From Prorocentrum cordatum (Eukaryota; Sar; Dinophyceae; Prorocentrales; Prorocentraceae), in the NCBI GenBank assembly GCA_963575745.1, contig CAUYUJ010009513.1, positions 194,398 to 258,397 of the forward strand: DNA of 64,000 bases, written 5' to 3'. The notes under the pieces are model-generated. The model made no database searches, was not told where the DNA came from, and saw nothing but the letters and a program-made list of their open reading frames with translations. The translations under genes were made by a program, and so were the position numbers. The number at the start of each line of letters is the position of its first letter. The first letter of the stretch is position 1. Positions 20,557 through 31,290 of the stretch are shown one piece after another.

Positions 20557-21431
20557 CTGTGTGTACTGATCGCATTGGGTGCCGTCCAGACAGTCGGCGT
20601 GGTGGGGTTGCTGGTCGGGCCGTGCCTGACGAAATTCTCTTGCTGACCAAAGTCCAGATTGATCTCCACACGGACGTGAACAGGAATATGGTCTCGAAGC
20701 TGTGCGTCGGGAATGTACTGCAAGCGGCGACCCAATCGCTTCAGAGGACCTTGAGACTTAATCTCTGCCGCCAGTGAAAGTGGAAGAATAACATGGTCAA
20801 TCATGCTCGAATTGCCGTATGCATCAAAGAAAGTCGGGGACACGCCCTTCTGAGAAGTTGCAGAGAACATCCCGTGCTCCCCCATCATCTCCCGTACTCG
20901 ATGCCCTCCTCCCCAAGGATGTTTCTCATGTGTCACGCCGTGGCAAACCGTCTCTTCACTCACATCCGTCCACTGACCATCTTGCTTCATCAAACCCATC
21001 CCATCATTCACATCAACCATAACAAACACGATGGCGGAGTGGGGAGCCTGTCGTATCATCGTCGAAGCCCATCTGCTCAGTTTTTCACAACAAGAAAGAT
21101 ATCTCGGCACCGACTTACGATCTGAAGGCTTGGGCGGGAAATACAACGTGAGCGCGTAAAAGGGGGTGCTTTTGAAACGAAGATACACGCCCAATCCGCG
21201 ACCCTGGAGCAGGGCAGGTGGTGTATCTATCCGTCTGATTGTCTTCTGTGGCCATCTCGGGGGCAGGAGCAATGTGCAGCCGGCGCTGCGATGACTGAGT
21301 TTCGTCGAACTCCATCCAGCGATGACGGCAACGCGGTCCAGAACCCTTGACGTTCTGTAGGTCTCCTGGGGCAGCGCCTTGGTTCCAGTACCCTGCAAGC
21401 CGATCATGCCGAAGTTCGGGTTTCGGCGCAT
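20553..21431 (-). pseudogene. Retrotransposon endonuclease (EEP/APE-like) fragment
   Basis: A 292-codon frame with several EEP landmarks: PQET (residues 21-24, catalytic Glu motif), FVMVDVND (136-143, the GDFN-type Asp/Asn motif in altered form), SPTFFDA (198-204), SSMIDHVILP (208-217) and LRDHIPVHV (245-253, the final Asp-His pair). In LINEs this domain nicks the target for target-primed reverse transcription. The N-terminal strand with the conserved Asn is not in this frame. The frame ends at TGA 20,553 and the next domain continues in another frame. Confidence 0.75.
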
Positions 21432-21599
21432 ATACCCTCCAGCCTCGCATGCGCTCCATGAAGGCAGTTGAAAGAACTAACCGCTAAAGTATAAGTCACC
21501 ATCTGCTGCTAGCCAGCAGCCACATGGAAGGAGAGAAATGTGCCGATCAAGTGATTTCGTGGTCTCGCAGCAGGCTCGAAGCCTTGGACCAAAACGGCG

Positions 21600-21705
21600 G
21601 CGCTGGAGGAGGAGGAGGAGGAGGAGGAGGAGGAGGAGGAGGAGGAAAAGGAGGAGGAAAAGGAGGAGGAAAAGGAGGAGGAAAAGGAGGAGGAGGAAGA
21701 GGATC
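21600..21705 (+). repeat. (GGA)n / (AGGAGGAAA)n tract
   Basis: About 45 bp of GGA triplets followed by five AGGAGGAAA-type units. Confidence 0.9.
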
Positions 21706-21820
21706 TCAAGCCGGCCCGGCTGCCCGGGCCGGCTGCCACGGTCGTCTGCCCAGGGCCGGCCGCGCGCAGCCGGGGTGATCGCGAGCACGGAACTGACGAT
21801 AAGAGAGAAGTGGCGAACGA

Positions 21821-21995
21821 GCATCACACACCCACACCCATAGGGGGGTCGTTGGGAGAAGGACTGGCGATGGGTATGGGTGCGGGTTGTCGGATCCTGG
21901 GGAACGCTCCCGTTCGAGCGGGGACCCCCGTCCGACAACACGCACCCATAGCCCTCTCCGACCCCTCTATGGGTATAGGTGTGTGTTGTTGGTTC
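21821..21995. mobile_element. Foldback repeat family J, complete copy
   Basis: Left arm CACACACCCACACCCATAGG and ATGGGTGCGGGTTGTCGGAT; right arm GTCCGACAACACGCACCCAT and CTATGGGTATAGGTGTGTGT, an extended inverted repeat centred near 21,910. A half copy is at 3060-3168. Confidence 0.8.
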
Positions 21996-22059
21996 GTCAA
22001 GAAGGAGGGGGGGGCCCTGCCCGGCGGGGCTCCGCGGAGTCAGCCGTGGCGAGCGCACC

Positions 22060-22325
22060 TCGGTTACATCCGTCAAAGCTCCCCCTGCCGCTTGCTTACG
22101 CAGCTCTCCTGAATGTCGTGCTGCCTCCTGTTCCTCAATGATCCCTCCTCCATCATGCCTCCAATCCCCCTCCATCCCTCCAACTTCTGTCCAATTTCTT
22201 GATAATGTCTCTGTTCTCGTTTCCCCTCTCCCTCCTCCATCCGTCCTCAATCCTCCATCCACGACCTCCCCTCCCTCCTTCACCCTGCCTCCATCATCCC
22301 TCCTCTCTCCGTCACACTTCCATCT
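22060..22325 (+). repeat. CTCC/TCCAT-rich pyrimidine tract
   Basis: Degenerate CCTCCATC-type repeat over about 250 bp. Confidence 0.6.
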
Positions 22326-23230
22326 TCCGTGCTTCGGCGAGGTTGAGGTGACGAACATCGGGCTCGGGATCGCTCCGCATCGCTTGTGCACCGGCGATGC
22401 AGCAGCGCGATCCTCCGACCCCACATTGTCCTGGTCCCCTTTTGGACGCAGGGGGGGGGGGACGAGAGGATGTGATGTCAGCAATGGGTGGGTGGCTGCC
22501 AGGGCGGAGGGGGGGGAGACGGAGCGGGGGGGATCCGTGTTCTTCGATCTTCTGGTGCCTCCAAAGGGGCGGGGCCGTCGTCGCCGCGGCTGGATAAGCC
22601 GCGAAATCCACGTCAGGACGAGCCCCGGGAGAGCTCCTTGGGGGGGAGCAGGCTTGAGGGGGGGGGGAACGAGTTCCGAGGCCGACATTTGGGTGACCCT
22701 TCCTAGGGGGGCCTCTGCGGGCCTCCGGGGCCCTGTCATAAACGTAACGGCCACCGGATTTCGTTCCAGACTTCGACCACCCCTCTCCAACCCTTCGTCC
22801 GGATTTCCTCCGTCCAGATGTTCCGACCCAACCGAACGAAATCCACATGACGTCCCGCAGGACCGTGAGGAATCGTAGGCTCCCCTGAGGCTCCCATGCA
22901 GGACCGCACAGCCGAAACGACGGATGTTCAGCCATGCGCAGCCTGAGCAGCGCCAAAAAACGGGGGGGCCGCCTCGCCGACATGGCGCCTAAGCGCCCTT
23001 GTCTCCAATACACCGTGCCGCGCTGGCGGTCCGCGGAAGCCACCGCGCAAGGTCGCGACGTCGTCTCGCGCAAGGCCCGTGGTTGATCATCGCGCACCCC
23101 GGTGCAACGACGCCACAGGAGCAGGATGCAGTGCATCCGACGAGCCTCGGGCCTCGGGGGCCGTGTCGGAGGGCGTCAACGACGACGACGATGGCGACGA
23201 CGACGACGACGACAACGACGACGACGACGA

Positions 23231-23263
<33 letters not shown>

Positions 23264-24300
23264 TGCCTGCGCCTCACGGGGGCCCCGCCTGGGCTCCCAG
23301 GGGCCAGGAGGTATACCTCACGGTCGGGGCGTTGTTTGTTTCCGCTGCGAACTGTCGTGTATTCTCTGCGTTGTTGGCCCCTCTCTGCTTCACTTCTGGC
23401 GACACTGCCCAACAATCAGCTCTCGGCTTCCGTTGCCGTTTTCGCAGTGCTTTCCTTCCGTGTTCGGCGTGCCGTGTCTCCGCTTCCGTCTCTCTCTCCA
23501 AGCGATCGATCGTCCTGCGCAGGCAAGGCAGGGGCCCGCTGCGTCTCTCAGTCGCTGTTGGAGGAGACGCCCAGGGCCGAAGTGGCGCTGCCGTCTTCGA
23601 CGGGCACAAGCTCGGGCAGTCCCCGGCGCTCTCCTGCCCCCCCCCCCGCTCCATTTTTTTCAATTGTCAATACGCTTCTGGTCCGTTTTCAGCCGCCTGT
23701 CCTGCGAGCGTGGCCAGAACTCTGGCCACGGACTCGGGCAGACTATAACACAAGGCGCAGTGTTTGTTCCGTTTCGGGGGCCTCGAGCGGTTCTGGCGGC
23801 CGCCGTTTGCGACTGCTGCTCATCCCCGACTCCGCTTAACGGTGGCGCCGATTTGTCTTGTGTTCGAGCTTCAATGTTGTTCGCGTTCAGCTTCCCAAGG
23901 GCGATAACAGAACACGGGGGGACATAAAAAAACGACCTGAAGGCTTTGAGAAACGAAGGGCCCAGGACATCAGTTCCAAGTGCGGTGGAAACTCACGATC
24001 AACGCAAATGTCTGTATCCAGGCCTTCGTGGTCGAAGTACCGAAGCGCCTCACATGGACACGCGATCTGACGGATGCGTTTTCCTCTCGGTGCATCCGCA
24101 GATTCCCCCTCCTCCGCCTCCTCCCCCTCCTCCTCCCCCCCCCCTCCTGTCTCTCCAAGACCCAAGCCTCCGACGTCGCGAGAGGCCTTTGCCGCTGGGG
24201 ACACTGCCCTGCGGAGACCCAGTGCCATACCCTTTCTTCTCTCTGGGGCACCGCGGACACACGTCAACTCCGTGGAGGTGCGCAGGCAAGAAGTGACGAG
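22326..24300. other. Spacer with a (GAC)n tract at 23,180-23,265
   Basis: Apart from the (GAC)n run and short poly-G runs near 22,450 and 22,660, I see no gene, RNA or family copy. ORFs over 200 codons here are GC-driven and carry no domain. Confidence 0.35.
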
Positions 24301-24302
24301 GG

Positions 24303-24533
24303 TTAGGTGAGCGTTTTCTTATTCGGCGTGTCGACATTGGGCGGAAGGGGGGGGGAAGGGGGGGAGGGCCCTGGACCTCTGCTCCGCGCGACTGTTTGGA
24401 GCAGTGCGTCCTATGAGGGGAAGCTCCACCTGCCTGAAACAGGCGCCCAAAACAGCCAAGATCTACTCCGGGGGGGGGGGTGCGAGGACCCGCGCCGATC
24501 GGCAACACAATGAATCAAAAAAACGATCGCTAG
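24303..24533 (+). mobile_element. Dispersed repeat family F, copy 2
   Basis: Starts TAGGTGAGCGTTTTCTTATT and ends CGCCGATCGGCAACACA plus an A-rich tail to CGATCGCTAG. Same internal blocks and orientation as copy 1 (6774-7010), with G-run length differences. Confidence 0.7.
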
Positions 24534-24890
24534 GGGGAACCTGCTCAGGGGGGGGTAACATGGAGCTGGACTCAGCGACAGATTGGCGATAGGCTCCCGT
24601 GAGAGAATCCGTACGGTCCGGAGCGGGGTGGGCCATCGGGCCCCATTTCGGCAAGGAATGGGCAACTGAGGATCGATGCGTCCCCCCCCCCCCTGAGAAT
24701 GTCCCCCCCCCGCCCAGCGTTGCCCCTGAAGAGGGCAGGGGGAGGGAGAGCAGGAAGCCCGCGGAAAGACAAAAACCCACCAGGCACAGGTTGCAGCCGC
24801 GTTGGGACTGCGTGCCCCACGCGCCAGCTCGAGCGCAGGCCGTGCGCCACCACTGCGGGGGCCAGTGGGGCTCCCGGGCCAGCGGGCCGC

Positions 24891-25085
24891 TCACAGCAGC
24901 TCCGGCTTGTTGAAGTAGATCCAGAACAGCACTGCTGGGCCCAGGCCGATGATGAACACCGCCCAGCCCAGCTGCAGCACCGCATACCCCTGGTTCGCCG
25001 CCTGGGCAGCCTCTGGTGCCGCGAGCGCCCCACCGATCACCGCCGCCTGCGCCACGCGGGCCGGAGTGATTCGGAGGAGGGCGCG
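24891..25085 (-). CDS. 3-prime exon of a plastid-targeted single-TM protein (PSII small subunit-like)
   Basis: The minus frame ending at TGA (24,891-24,893) reads ARVAQAAVIGGALAAPEAAQ then ANQGYAVLQLGWAVFIIGLG and PAVLFWIYFNKPELL. The first part resembles a thylakoid-transfer signal with an AQA cleavage site; the mature part is about 35 residues with one membrane span and a short basic/acidic tail. Size and layout fit a low-molecular-weight photosystem II subunit; the W-A-x-F-x-I..G-P-A pattern recalls PsbY, but I cannot assign the subunit. Third positions are nearly all G/C, unlike flanks. The exon probably starts at an AG acceptor near 25,085-25,105; upstream in-frame sequence to 25,295 is likely intron. 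Confidence 0.6.
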   Translation of the reverse strand, partial: RALLRITPARVAQAAVIGGALAAPEAAQAANQGYAVLQLGWAVFIIGLGPAVLFWIYFNKPELL

Positions 25086-25678
25086 TTGAGACGACTGCGG
25101 CCCTCCCGCCCTGTCCAGCACCGCCGGCAAGATCTGTCCCTGGACCCCTCTCCCTCTCGGGATCCGTCCTGGCCCGCTTGTTTCGGGTTGACCCAAAAGG
25201 GGGTCCAGCGACAAGGAGATGGTGTAATAGGTTTGGTCAAATAGATTGATTGGGTTGCAACAAACTTGGGGCGTGCAATACGTTCCCGGGCGCAAATGCC
25301 TTGCTGGGCTTTCGCGTGCAATGCATTAGTTGCAATACAACGCAAAACAATCCTCCATTTCAACTACAAGTGCCCAAAATCTCTTGCACCACCCCCTTTC
25401 AACTGGACCCCCTTTCGGGTCGCAAGGATTGTCCGAGGCGGATGCAGCCGTGCCGACGGAGAGCGCCTCCGAGACGTCCCAGCAACACAAGGGCCAACAA
25501 CAAAAACGGCAGGAGAGGGGACCGCCGCTGCCTCGACCAGGCCTTCCTGGGAGCAGAAGAGGCCGCTTTTCTTTCGACCCCGGCGGGTTCACTTGCATGG
25601 AACGGGCGGGCGGCGCGCGTGAAGGGGGGTGGGGGGAGGGGGGAAGGCTCCTCAGAAGGAGGAGGCGCTGGCCTTGCT

Positions 25679-25831
25679 AGGGGGCCACATGCGAACCCTA
25701 CCCCTACCCCACACGGCTGCTGAGGGGGAGGGTGGGGTTTACTTCGCTCGGGAGCTCCCGAACGAAGTGAACCCCATCCTCCCCCTCAGAAATCGTCGGG
25801 GGTAGGGGAAGCGTTCGCATGTGAGCCCCTA
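25679..25831. mobile_element. Foldback family I, complete copy 2
   Basis: Arms of about 70 bp: CCACATGCGAACCCTACCCC going in, GTAGGGGAAGCGTTCGCATG coming out, with matching GGGGGAGGGTGGGGTTTACT / GTGAACCCCATCCTCCCCC blocks. The centre is the palindrome CGGGAGCTCCCG. Confidence 0.85.
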
Positions 25832-26019
25832 CTCACATCTATAGATCAAGCCCCCGCCCTCCAAAGAAGCAGGGGTGCTTCTGAGAAGCCCTCCCCCCCT
25901 CCCCCCACCCCCCCCTGCGCGACGTAGCCGAACGGGGAAGGGGGGCGGCGTGGCGAGGCCCGGGAAAGAATCCAGGGACTGCACGCGAGGCGGGACTCGC
26001 TTGCACGCCCGGCGCCTGC

Positions 26020-26310
26020 TCGAGGCCAAGGCCGCGCTAACGACGTGCTTGGCTAACGGCGATGCTGGGAATCTGTTTTTTGTGACACCGAGCTCGCACA
26101 GAACAAGTTGTAGGAAATCTCGCAGCACACTTTCCTGCACATCAGCCTACATAACAAATGTGCGAGTGCATCGAACGAAAACAACACAGCGAGCTGTAGG
26201 AAAACACGAACCACGCGTTCCTACAAGTGGTTTGACCACTGACCACGCCTTCCTACAATTGGTTGTCCTACTTCGCCGTTAGCTAACACACCATTAGCGC
26301 GTCTACGGCG
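26020..26310 (+). repeat. Dispersed repeat family S, copy 1
   Basis: About 290 bp matching 37,745-38,025: GCCAAGGCCGCGCTAACGAC, AGCGAGCTGTAGGAAAACAC, CACGCGTTCCTACAA and GTCCTACTTCGCCGTTAGC, ending at the hairpin GCTAACACACCATTAGC and GCGTCTACGG. Copies are in the same orientation. Confidence 0.75.
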
Positions 26311-26369
26311 AGAAGGCAGCGGAAGGGGGTTGTGGGCGATGGGCGGCATGCCATGCAAATGAGCCTGCC

Positions 26370-26528
26370 CGAGCCTGCAGAGACACAGCGCCCTCTGATG
26401 GCCGTCTCAGCGGGGGCGGCCGGCGCAGGCACGAACGCGGTCGCCGCGATGCTGGCCAGGCACCACGCGGCCGCCAGGCTCAGCGCGGCGGCGGCGATGC
26501 GGGATGTCGGGGCCCTCTGCGCCAGGGA
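26370..26528 (-). CDS. 5-prime exon encoding a dinoflagellate plastid leader
   Basis: On minus, after a candidate acceptor (GGTCGCAG), a GC3-rich frame reads SLAQRAPTSR, a hydrophobic core IAAAALSLAAAWCLASIA, then ATAFVPAPAAPAETAIRG. A signal-peptide core followed by Phe plus Val-Pro-Ala-Pro is the classical leader of peridinin-plastid proteins. No Met precedes it in frame, so a first exon with the start must lie upstream. It is on the same strand as the thylakoid protein exon 1.3 kb downstream, so I infer one gene with a repeat-filled intron. It could also belong to a different plastid gene. Confidence 0.6.
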
Positions 26529-26559
26529 CTGCGACCAACCAAGACTTTGACAAAGCGTG

Positions 26560-28540
26560 AGCACGACCCGCCACAGTCCTGACTCGCCGAGCTCAAGCCA
26601 GGACTTTGGCACGGCGCTTCCCCAGCTCGCTAAGTAGCCCTGGTTTGTCAGAGTTCTGGTCTCGAGGGCCCTGAGGATGACGACCGGCGGGGCATCGCGC
26701 CAGATGCAGAGGTTGCTTAAGGTATTCCTGGCCCAAAATGTCCCCATCTTTCCGAGCCGTTTTGGGGCCCCTGCGGGGCCCTGTAGTCCTCGGGAGGTGC
26801 ACGTCAGACCAAGGTTTGGGGGCGCGCAAACATGGACTAGCAATCCATGGATTTGGCGCGCGGTCGCCGAATCCATGGATCGGGAGACGCCCCTTCCCCA
26901 AAATGCGGCCTGTGCCGCCTCGCTCGACGGCGGAAATACTCGATTTCCCATGGAAGCGGGACACGTCGCTAATCCACGCAGCCTTAATCCATGTTTGCGA
27001 TCGCCTGAAAGGTATCCGATGTCCTAGCCTTTTTTCAATACAGGGCCCTCCGAACTCTGGACCATTTCCCGGAAACCGGCTCGTCGTCCAGGATAAAACT
27101 TCTTGCTGACGGTCCCAGGGCCTGGTGATCGGTCCGCCTTGTTTTTCCATGCGTCCGTGGGAGGCTCCCTGGAGGTCGTTGGGGGGCACCTTGGGGCAAG
27201 ATGGCACCGCTGGCAAAATCCGACGGATGGGAGACGGTCCGGGCAGGGCTGGCCGAGCGCCCTTGGTGGCAAAAAAAAAGCTGCTGGGGTGGAGGAGGAG
27301 CGAAGAGACAACCACAACCGCCTCTGGCGTCCTCCCAGGGATGGCCCCGACCACCCCTCCAGCGGATATGACCTGCGCGCATTCTCGCATGCCGCCGCGC
27401 AGGTCCTCACCGCTAGGGGGTCGAAACCGGCCCTGCGGGGGCGCCAAGGCAGGCTCCCCCAGCCCAGCGATTTAAATTGTCTTTCCTTCAACAGCCCAGG
27501 GGTGAAGGAGGATGAAGCGGCGAAGACGCCTCTTGGAGGCTCAGGAGAACGGCCAGAGCTACCAGAGAGAGCCTCGGCCACAGAGCGGCCTGGCCCAAGA
27601 AAGCCACGGGACTCCGCGCGCACTCCCTGCGAGCCCGCATGTGGGTGGCCGCATGAACACTGAGGGGCGCACGAGCACACGGGAGCACGCTGCATGCGCA
27701 CTGAAACACATCTGCCTACGCGCGTGCGCGGACACGGGTTTCACCGATCCTAAGCACGGCGTGAATCAGACCGTCGCAGGGCACAGGTCTCACCTGCGGG
27801 CCACGCGCGTGCACACCATCGGGGCGACCCCTGCACCACACGCGCGAGCTGGGGGCACCATGGGCTCGGAGCTGATCTGGGACCCCGGGGCGGCCAAAAC
27901 AACCTCTTGTCCTTTGAGACGCAGACAACGGCATCCCCAACGTCAGGGGCATCGGCAGACGTTTCGGGCAGCGCCCACGTACGTGCGCGCGCAAGTTACG
28001 TGCGAACGCCTGCTGGTGTCTGCGTGTGCTTTAAGCTCCTGGAGACACCCAGCGGACATGCTGACATCAGCCCCGCGGTCGTCAACTGCCAAATCAGACC
28101 CCAAATCTCTCGAAGGGTGCCAGAAAGCTACCATAGGTCTCAGAAAAATCACACAGCTTCGATCCTGGAACAACGAGCCTCAAGGTCGTCGAATTGAAGG
28201 CACCCTCTCCGCCCGCGTGGCACCTGGGTGTGCAAACAAACCTTTCAGGGGAAGAACGGGAAGCGCCGCATTTTGATTTGTAGGGTTCGTCGGGCGGGCG
28301 TCGTGCACGCGGTGCAAGACGTGGGGAACAGCGAGGGCCATGAGGGGGATGGCAAGCAACAGGACTTGGAGCAAGATTGCTGGGAAAACGAGCGCGAGGA
28401 CGGAGAAGGGTTGAGAAGAGAAAGGACGATACTGCGGAGCATGACGAGGACGAAAATGACGACGCTTATGACGACGACGACGACGACGATACTGGAGGCA
28501 ACGGACGCCGGCTGACGACGCCGACAGCATCCGTTCTTGT
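26560..28540. other. Unassigned spacer
   Basis: Contains a short repeated AATCCATGGAT pair at about 26,850-26,880 and a GACGACGACGAC run near 28,465. Otherwise mixed DNA with no domain in any long ORF. Confidence 0.35.
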
Positions 28541-28541
28541 C

Positions 28542-28642
28542 TTAACGGGCGAAGAACGGTATAACATAAACTTTCCAGCCGCCCTGGGACAGGCGCCCCC
28601 GACAACAAAAAAGTTTATTGTATACCGTTCTTCGCCCGTTAA
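28542..28642. mobile_element. 101-bp foldback element bounded by TTAA
   Basis: Perfect 22-bp inverted ends, TTAACGGGCGAAGAACGGTA plus TA on the left and the exact inverse at 28,621-28,642. The match extends inward (ACATAAACTT versus ACAATAAACTT on the inverse strand). Both outer ends are TTAA. The interior of about 40 bp is non-coding. TTAA ends are the target-site signature of piggyBac-type transposition, but the element is far too short for a transposase. Confidence 0.85.
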
Positions 28643-29480
28643 TTGTCAGCTTTCAAACTCCATGCGGCTCCCTCCGAGGAGGCCGTGGCTTCACATGGAG
28701 CGAGGGCACTGGATATCTCCCAGCGTAGAGGCAGGCAACGCAAGAACAAACTCTGGACGGCTCAACGTGGCAGACACATTACACATCGGTCGGAAGACGT
28801 AGGTAAAAAAGAAAAAAACTTGAAGTAGGAAGGCGGATGAAGTAGGTTGGGTCCAGGCTCTCCCAGAGAATAGCGAAACACAGCAAAAGCATGCCGATTC
28901 TTGAAATAGGAAGGCGCTTAACGTATATTGGTATCTGGGAGTCCAATAATACCTACTTTCAACGACCGGCGTGTATCCCATCAAAAGAGACGCCCACGGA
29001 CGAAAAGACCATCAAACCAATCATGTAGAACGGCGCCGGCTTGTTGATTGAAGGAACCGGTAGGGCCAACAGAGAGCACAGCGCGCACACTCAATCTCCA
29101 AAGTCTTCACTCAGATCACTACGGATACGGGTCACGGGGGGGCTGGACAGAACCTGCGGGAGAGTACTACCACAACTCGGCGACTATGTTCTGAGAAACT
29201 GTGGGGGAAACTGTGTGTTGACTCGGCAGACATCCGCCGATCCCAGAAGAACACCCGCAGACCCTGGACACTTTTTTTCGTCAGCGGCGAGGCGGCGAAC
29301 TCCGCTCCACCGAGAAGCTAGATAGGGCCACTTACTAGCGAATTGGCAGGGCGAGCAAAGAGGAAGGGGGGGGCGGCCGAGAGGAAGAAAGGGCGCTCAG
29401 TCGCCGAAGAGTGCGACGATGAGCAGCCGGGGGGGCAGCAGCCACGGAGGTGTACTGTAACGAGTGCGGCAGTTGGACAC
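28643..29480. other. Unassigned spacer
   Basis: A short segment near 28,900-28,985 resembles 41,340-41,430 (both contain TACCTACTT..CA.CGACCG). No gene recognised. Confidence 0.35.
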
Positions 29481-29489
29481 GCGTCCTGA

Positions 29490-30085
29490 AGCGCATGACG
29501 GACCCCATAGGCCCTTTGGGGTTTCTTGGGGCTCTGGACGCGCATCCTGACGCGCATGACGGACTTTCTGGGTCGGGTCGTGTAGGTTCCTTGGGGTTTT
29601 TGGACGACTTCTTGAAAGCCCTTTGGGAGCCACTCGCGCTTTTGGACAGTCTCTGGGCCCTCTTGAGGGCTCATGGCCCGTTTTGGAGCAATCTCGGAGG
29701 TCCTGGGCCCGAAAAAACGAAAACCCAAACCGCAAGCATGCTGGGCCGTCCTGGGGCCCTCTTGGGCCGTCTTGCGAGGTTCGGGCCCTCTCTGCAGCCT
29801 CCTACGGTCCTCTTGGGCTCTCTTGGAAACATTTTGGGGCCCTCTTTGGCCCCTCTTGGGGCTCTCTCTGGCCGTCCTTGGGCCCTCTGGGAGCGTCCTG
29901 GACCGCCTGAAGTCTTAGGGCAATCTCGGAGATTCTTTGAACCGTCTTCGGCCGATCTGAGCAAGAAGAAGCGAGAACTTCAAACAGTGCAGCACCTTAT
30001 GCAAATAAATTTCTTGGACCTCTCTTGGGCCGTCTTTGGGGCCTTCTGGTTGTTTCTGGGGGCCCCTTGGGCCGTCTCGGGGGTG
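29490..30085 (-). repeat. Degenerate CCCAAGATGGCC-type minisatellite, block 2 (inverted)
   Basis: CTTGGGCC, GGGCCCTC and TTGGGGCC units about every 10-12 bp, the reverse complement of block 1. The long plus-strand ORF (29,450-30,337) is Leu/Gly/Pro/Trp-rich and repeat-derived. Confidence 0.65.
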
Positions 30086-31055
30086 GACGGGGGAAGGGGG
30101 CGTGTTGCGCTGGCCAGAGCGCGCTTCGCCCCTCCCCTTGAGCCCTCCTCCCTACTAGAACGCTCTGCCCCACCAAAAGGTCATCACTCGTGCCTCGATC
30201 TTTCCGTCATGCTCCACTGCTGTCAGGCTTATGTGCTGTTTTCTGTGGCCGACCCTGTCCCCCCATCGCGCGCGCGCTCAGGAACTCGCCCCCCTCCTCT
30301 CCAGAGCCGGTGTTGGGCAGTGTTCGAAATAGTCTAGATTTCAAAATGAAGGGGGGGTAGTGTGATTTGGAGTGGGTCTGCTTGGAGCTGTCTTGGAAGG
30401 ATTGGAGGCTTCCAGGGGGGTCTGGGCAGAGGGCTCCCCGTTCGTGGCTGCTCTGGGGGGGTCTAAACCTGTTTGTCTTGGAGGTTTGAGACCCACTCTT
30501 TTTATTACGAAAATTTGAATAACTACTTAGTTGTTCGGACAGGCTTTGGCCGAGGCCCAAAACACAGCAACAAAAACCAGCGATCCTGGGCGGGAGGCCC
30601 TCGATAGCGAAACACCGCGCGGTCTTCTGGGCGGTGTGGGCTTCCGGGCCCCTACCCATCGGCGATCAATGGGCCATCGGAGGTCGGTGGGTCTCCCCCC
30701 GAACTTACGAGTCCCCCCCCTAACATTGCCGCTGATCTCCCTCCCCCCTCCATACCAGATCGTCGGAACGAAAAAGGACAACACGCTGACGGGCTCTGAA
30801 CGGCGGCGCGTCACTGAGACTACTTCTCCATGCCGACCCTCCTCCTCCTCCTCGTCCCACCGGCGCCTCGCCACGCTCCGTCGGGGCAGGCCTGGGCGAG
30901 CCTGGTTCGGGCGGGTGGTATGAAGTAGTGGGGGGGTGGAGATATGGGCCCAAAAAAGGACCCCAAAGGTTACCTTTTGACCCATGTCTTCACCAACCAT
31001 CTGGGACAGCCCCCATTACCACCCGCCCGAGCTAGTCTGGTAAGACAGAGAGTTG
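30086..31055. other. Unassigned spacer
   Basis: No supported gene or family copy; long minus ORFs at 30.2-31.0 kb lack domains. Confidence 0.35.
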
Positions 31056-31059
31056 AGCA

Positions 31060-31252
31060 GAGACCGACCGTACAGGCATTCTTATAGGCCTACACGACAT
31101 TCTCTTAGAACCCCAAAATGTTCTGATAACAAAAACGCTGCTCTCACACCGTGAGCCCGATGAACTCAAAGAAAACAGGCTGGGCCAGAAATGTTCCGAG
31201 AACATCTCGCGCAGGCCACATAAGGTTATTAGAACATTCTTTAACCAGGCCC
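31060..31252 (+). mobile_element. Dispersed repeat family A, copy 3
   Basis: Begins GACCGACCGTACAGGCATTC, contains GACATTCTCTTAGAACCCC and AGAAATGTTCCGAGAACATC, and ends TTTAACCAGGCCC, where a (GAC)n run replaces the usual 3-prime end. Confidence 0.7.
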
Positions 31253-31290
31253 ATAACGACGACGACGACAACGACGACGACGACGACTCT
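31253..31290 (+). repeat. (GAC)n microsatellite
   Basis: ACGACGACGACGACAACGAC run directly at the end of repeat copy A3. Confidence 0.9.

Larger units (their letters stand above)
17729..21460 (-). mobile_element. Degenerate LINE-like non-LTR retrotransposon
   Basis: Minus-strand order: EEP/APE-type endonuclease, linker, reverse transcriptase, C2H2 zinc fingers. This is the standard order for APE-class LINEs with a C-terminal nucleic-acid-binding region. The frame changes at least three times and stops interrupt it (TGA at 20,553; stop at 19,675). The endonuclease N-terminal motif is missing. A 33-bp A run (T on the coding strand) lies inside the RT region. I infer an old, inactive copy. No poly-A tail or target-site duplication is evident, because the 3-prime end abuts another ORF. 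Confidence 0.85.
25086..26369 (-). other. Presumed intron(s) of the plastid gene, filled with repeats
   Basis: Between the two exon candidates lie a family I foldback (25,679-25,831), a dispersed repeat copy (26,020-26,310), and pyrimidine/G-run sequence. No further coding-like stretch is evident, although a small middle exon cannot be excluded. Non-canonical dinoflagellate donors (GC, GA) prevent exact boundaries. Confidence 0.4.

Noticed and set aside
29450-30337. 295-codon plus ORF
   Set aside because: Made by the degenerate CTTGGGCC minisatellite; low-complexity Leu/Gly/Pro/Trp sequence.
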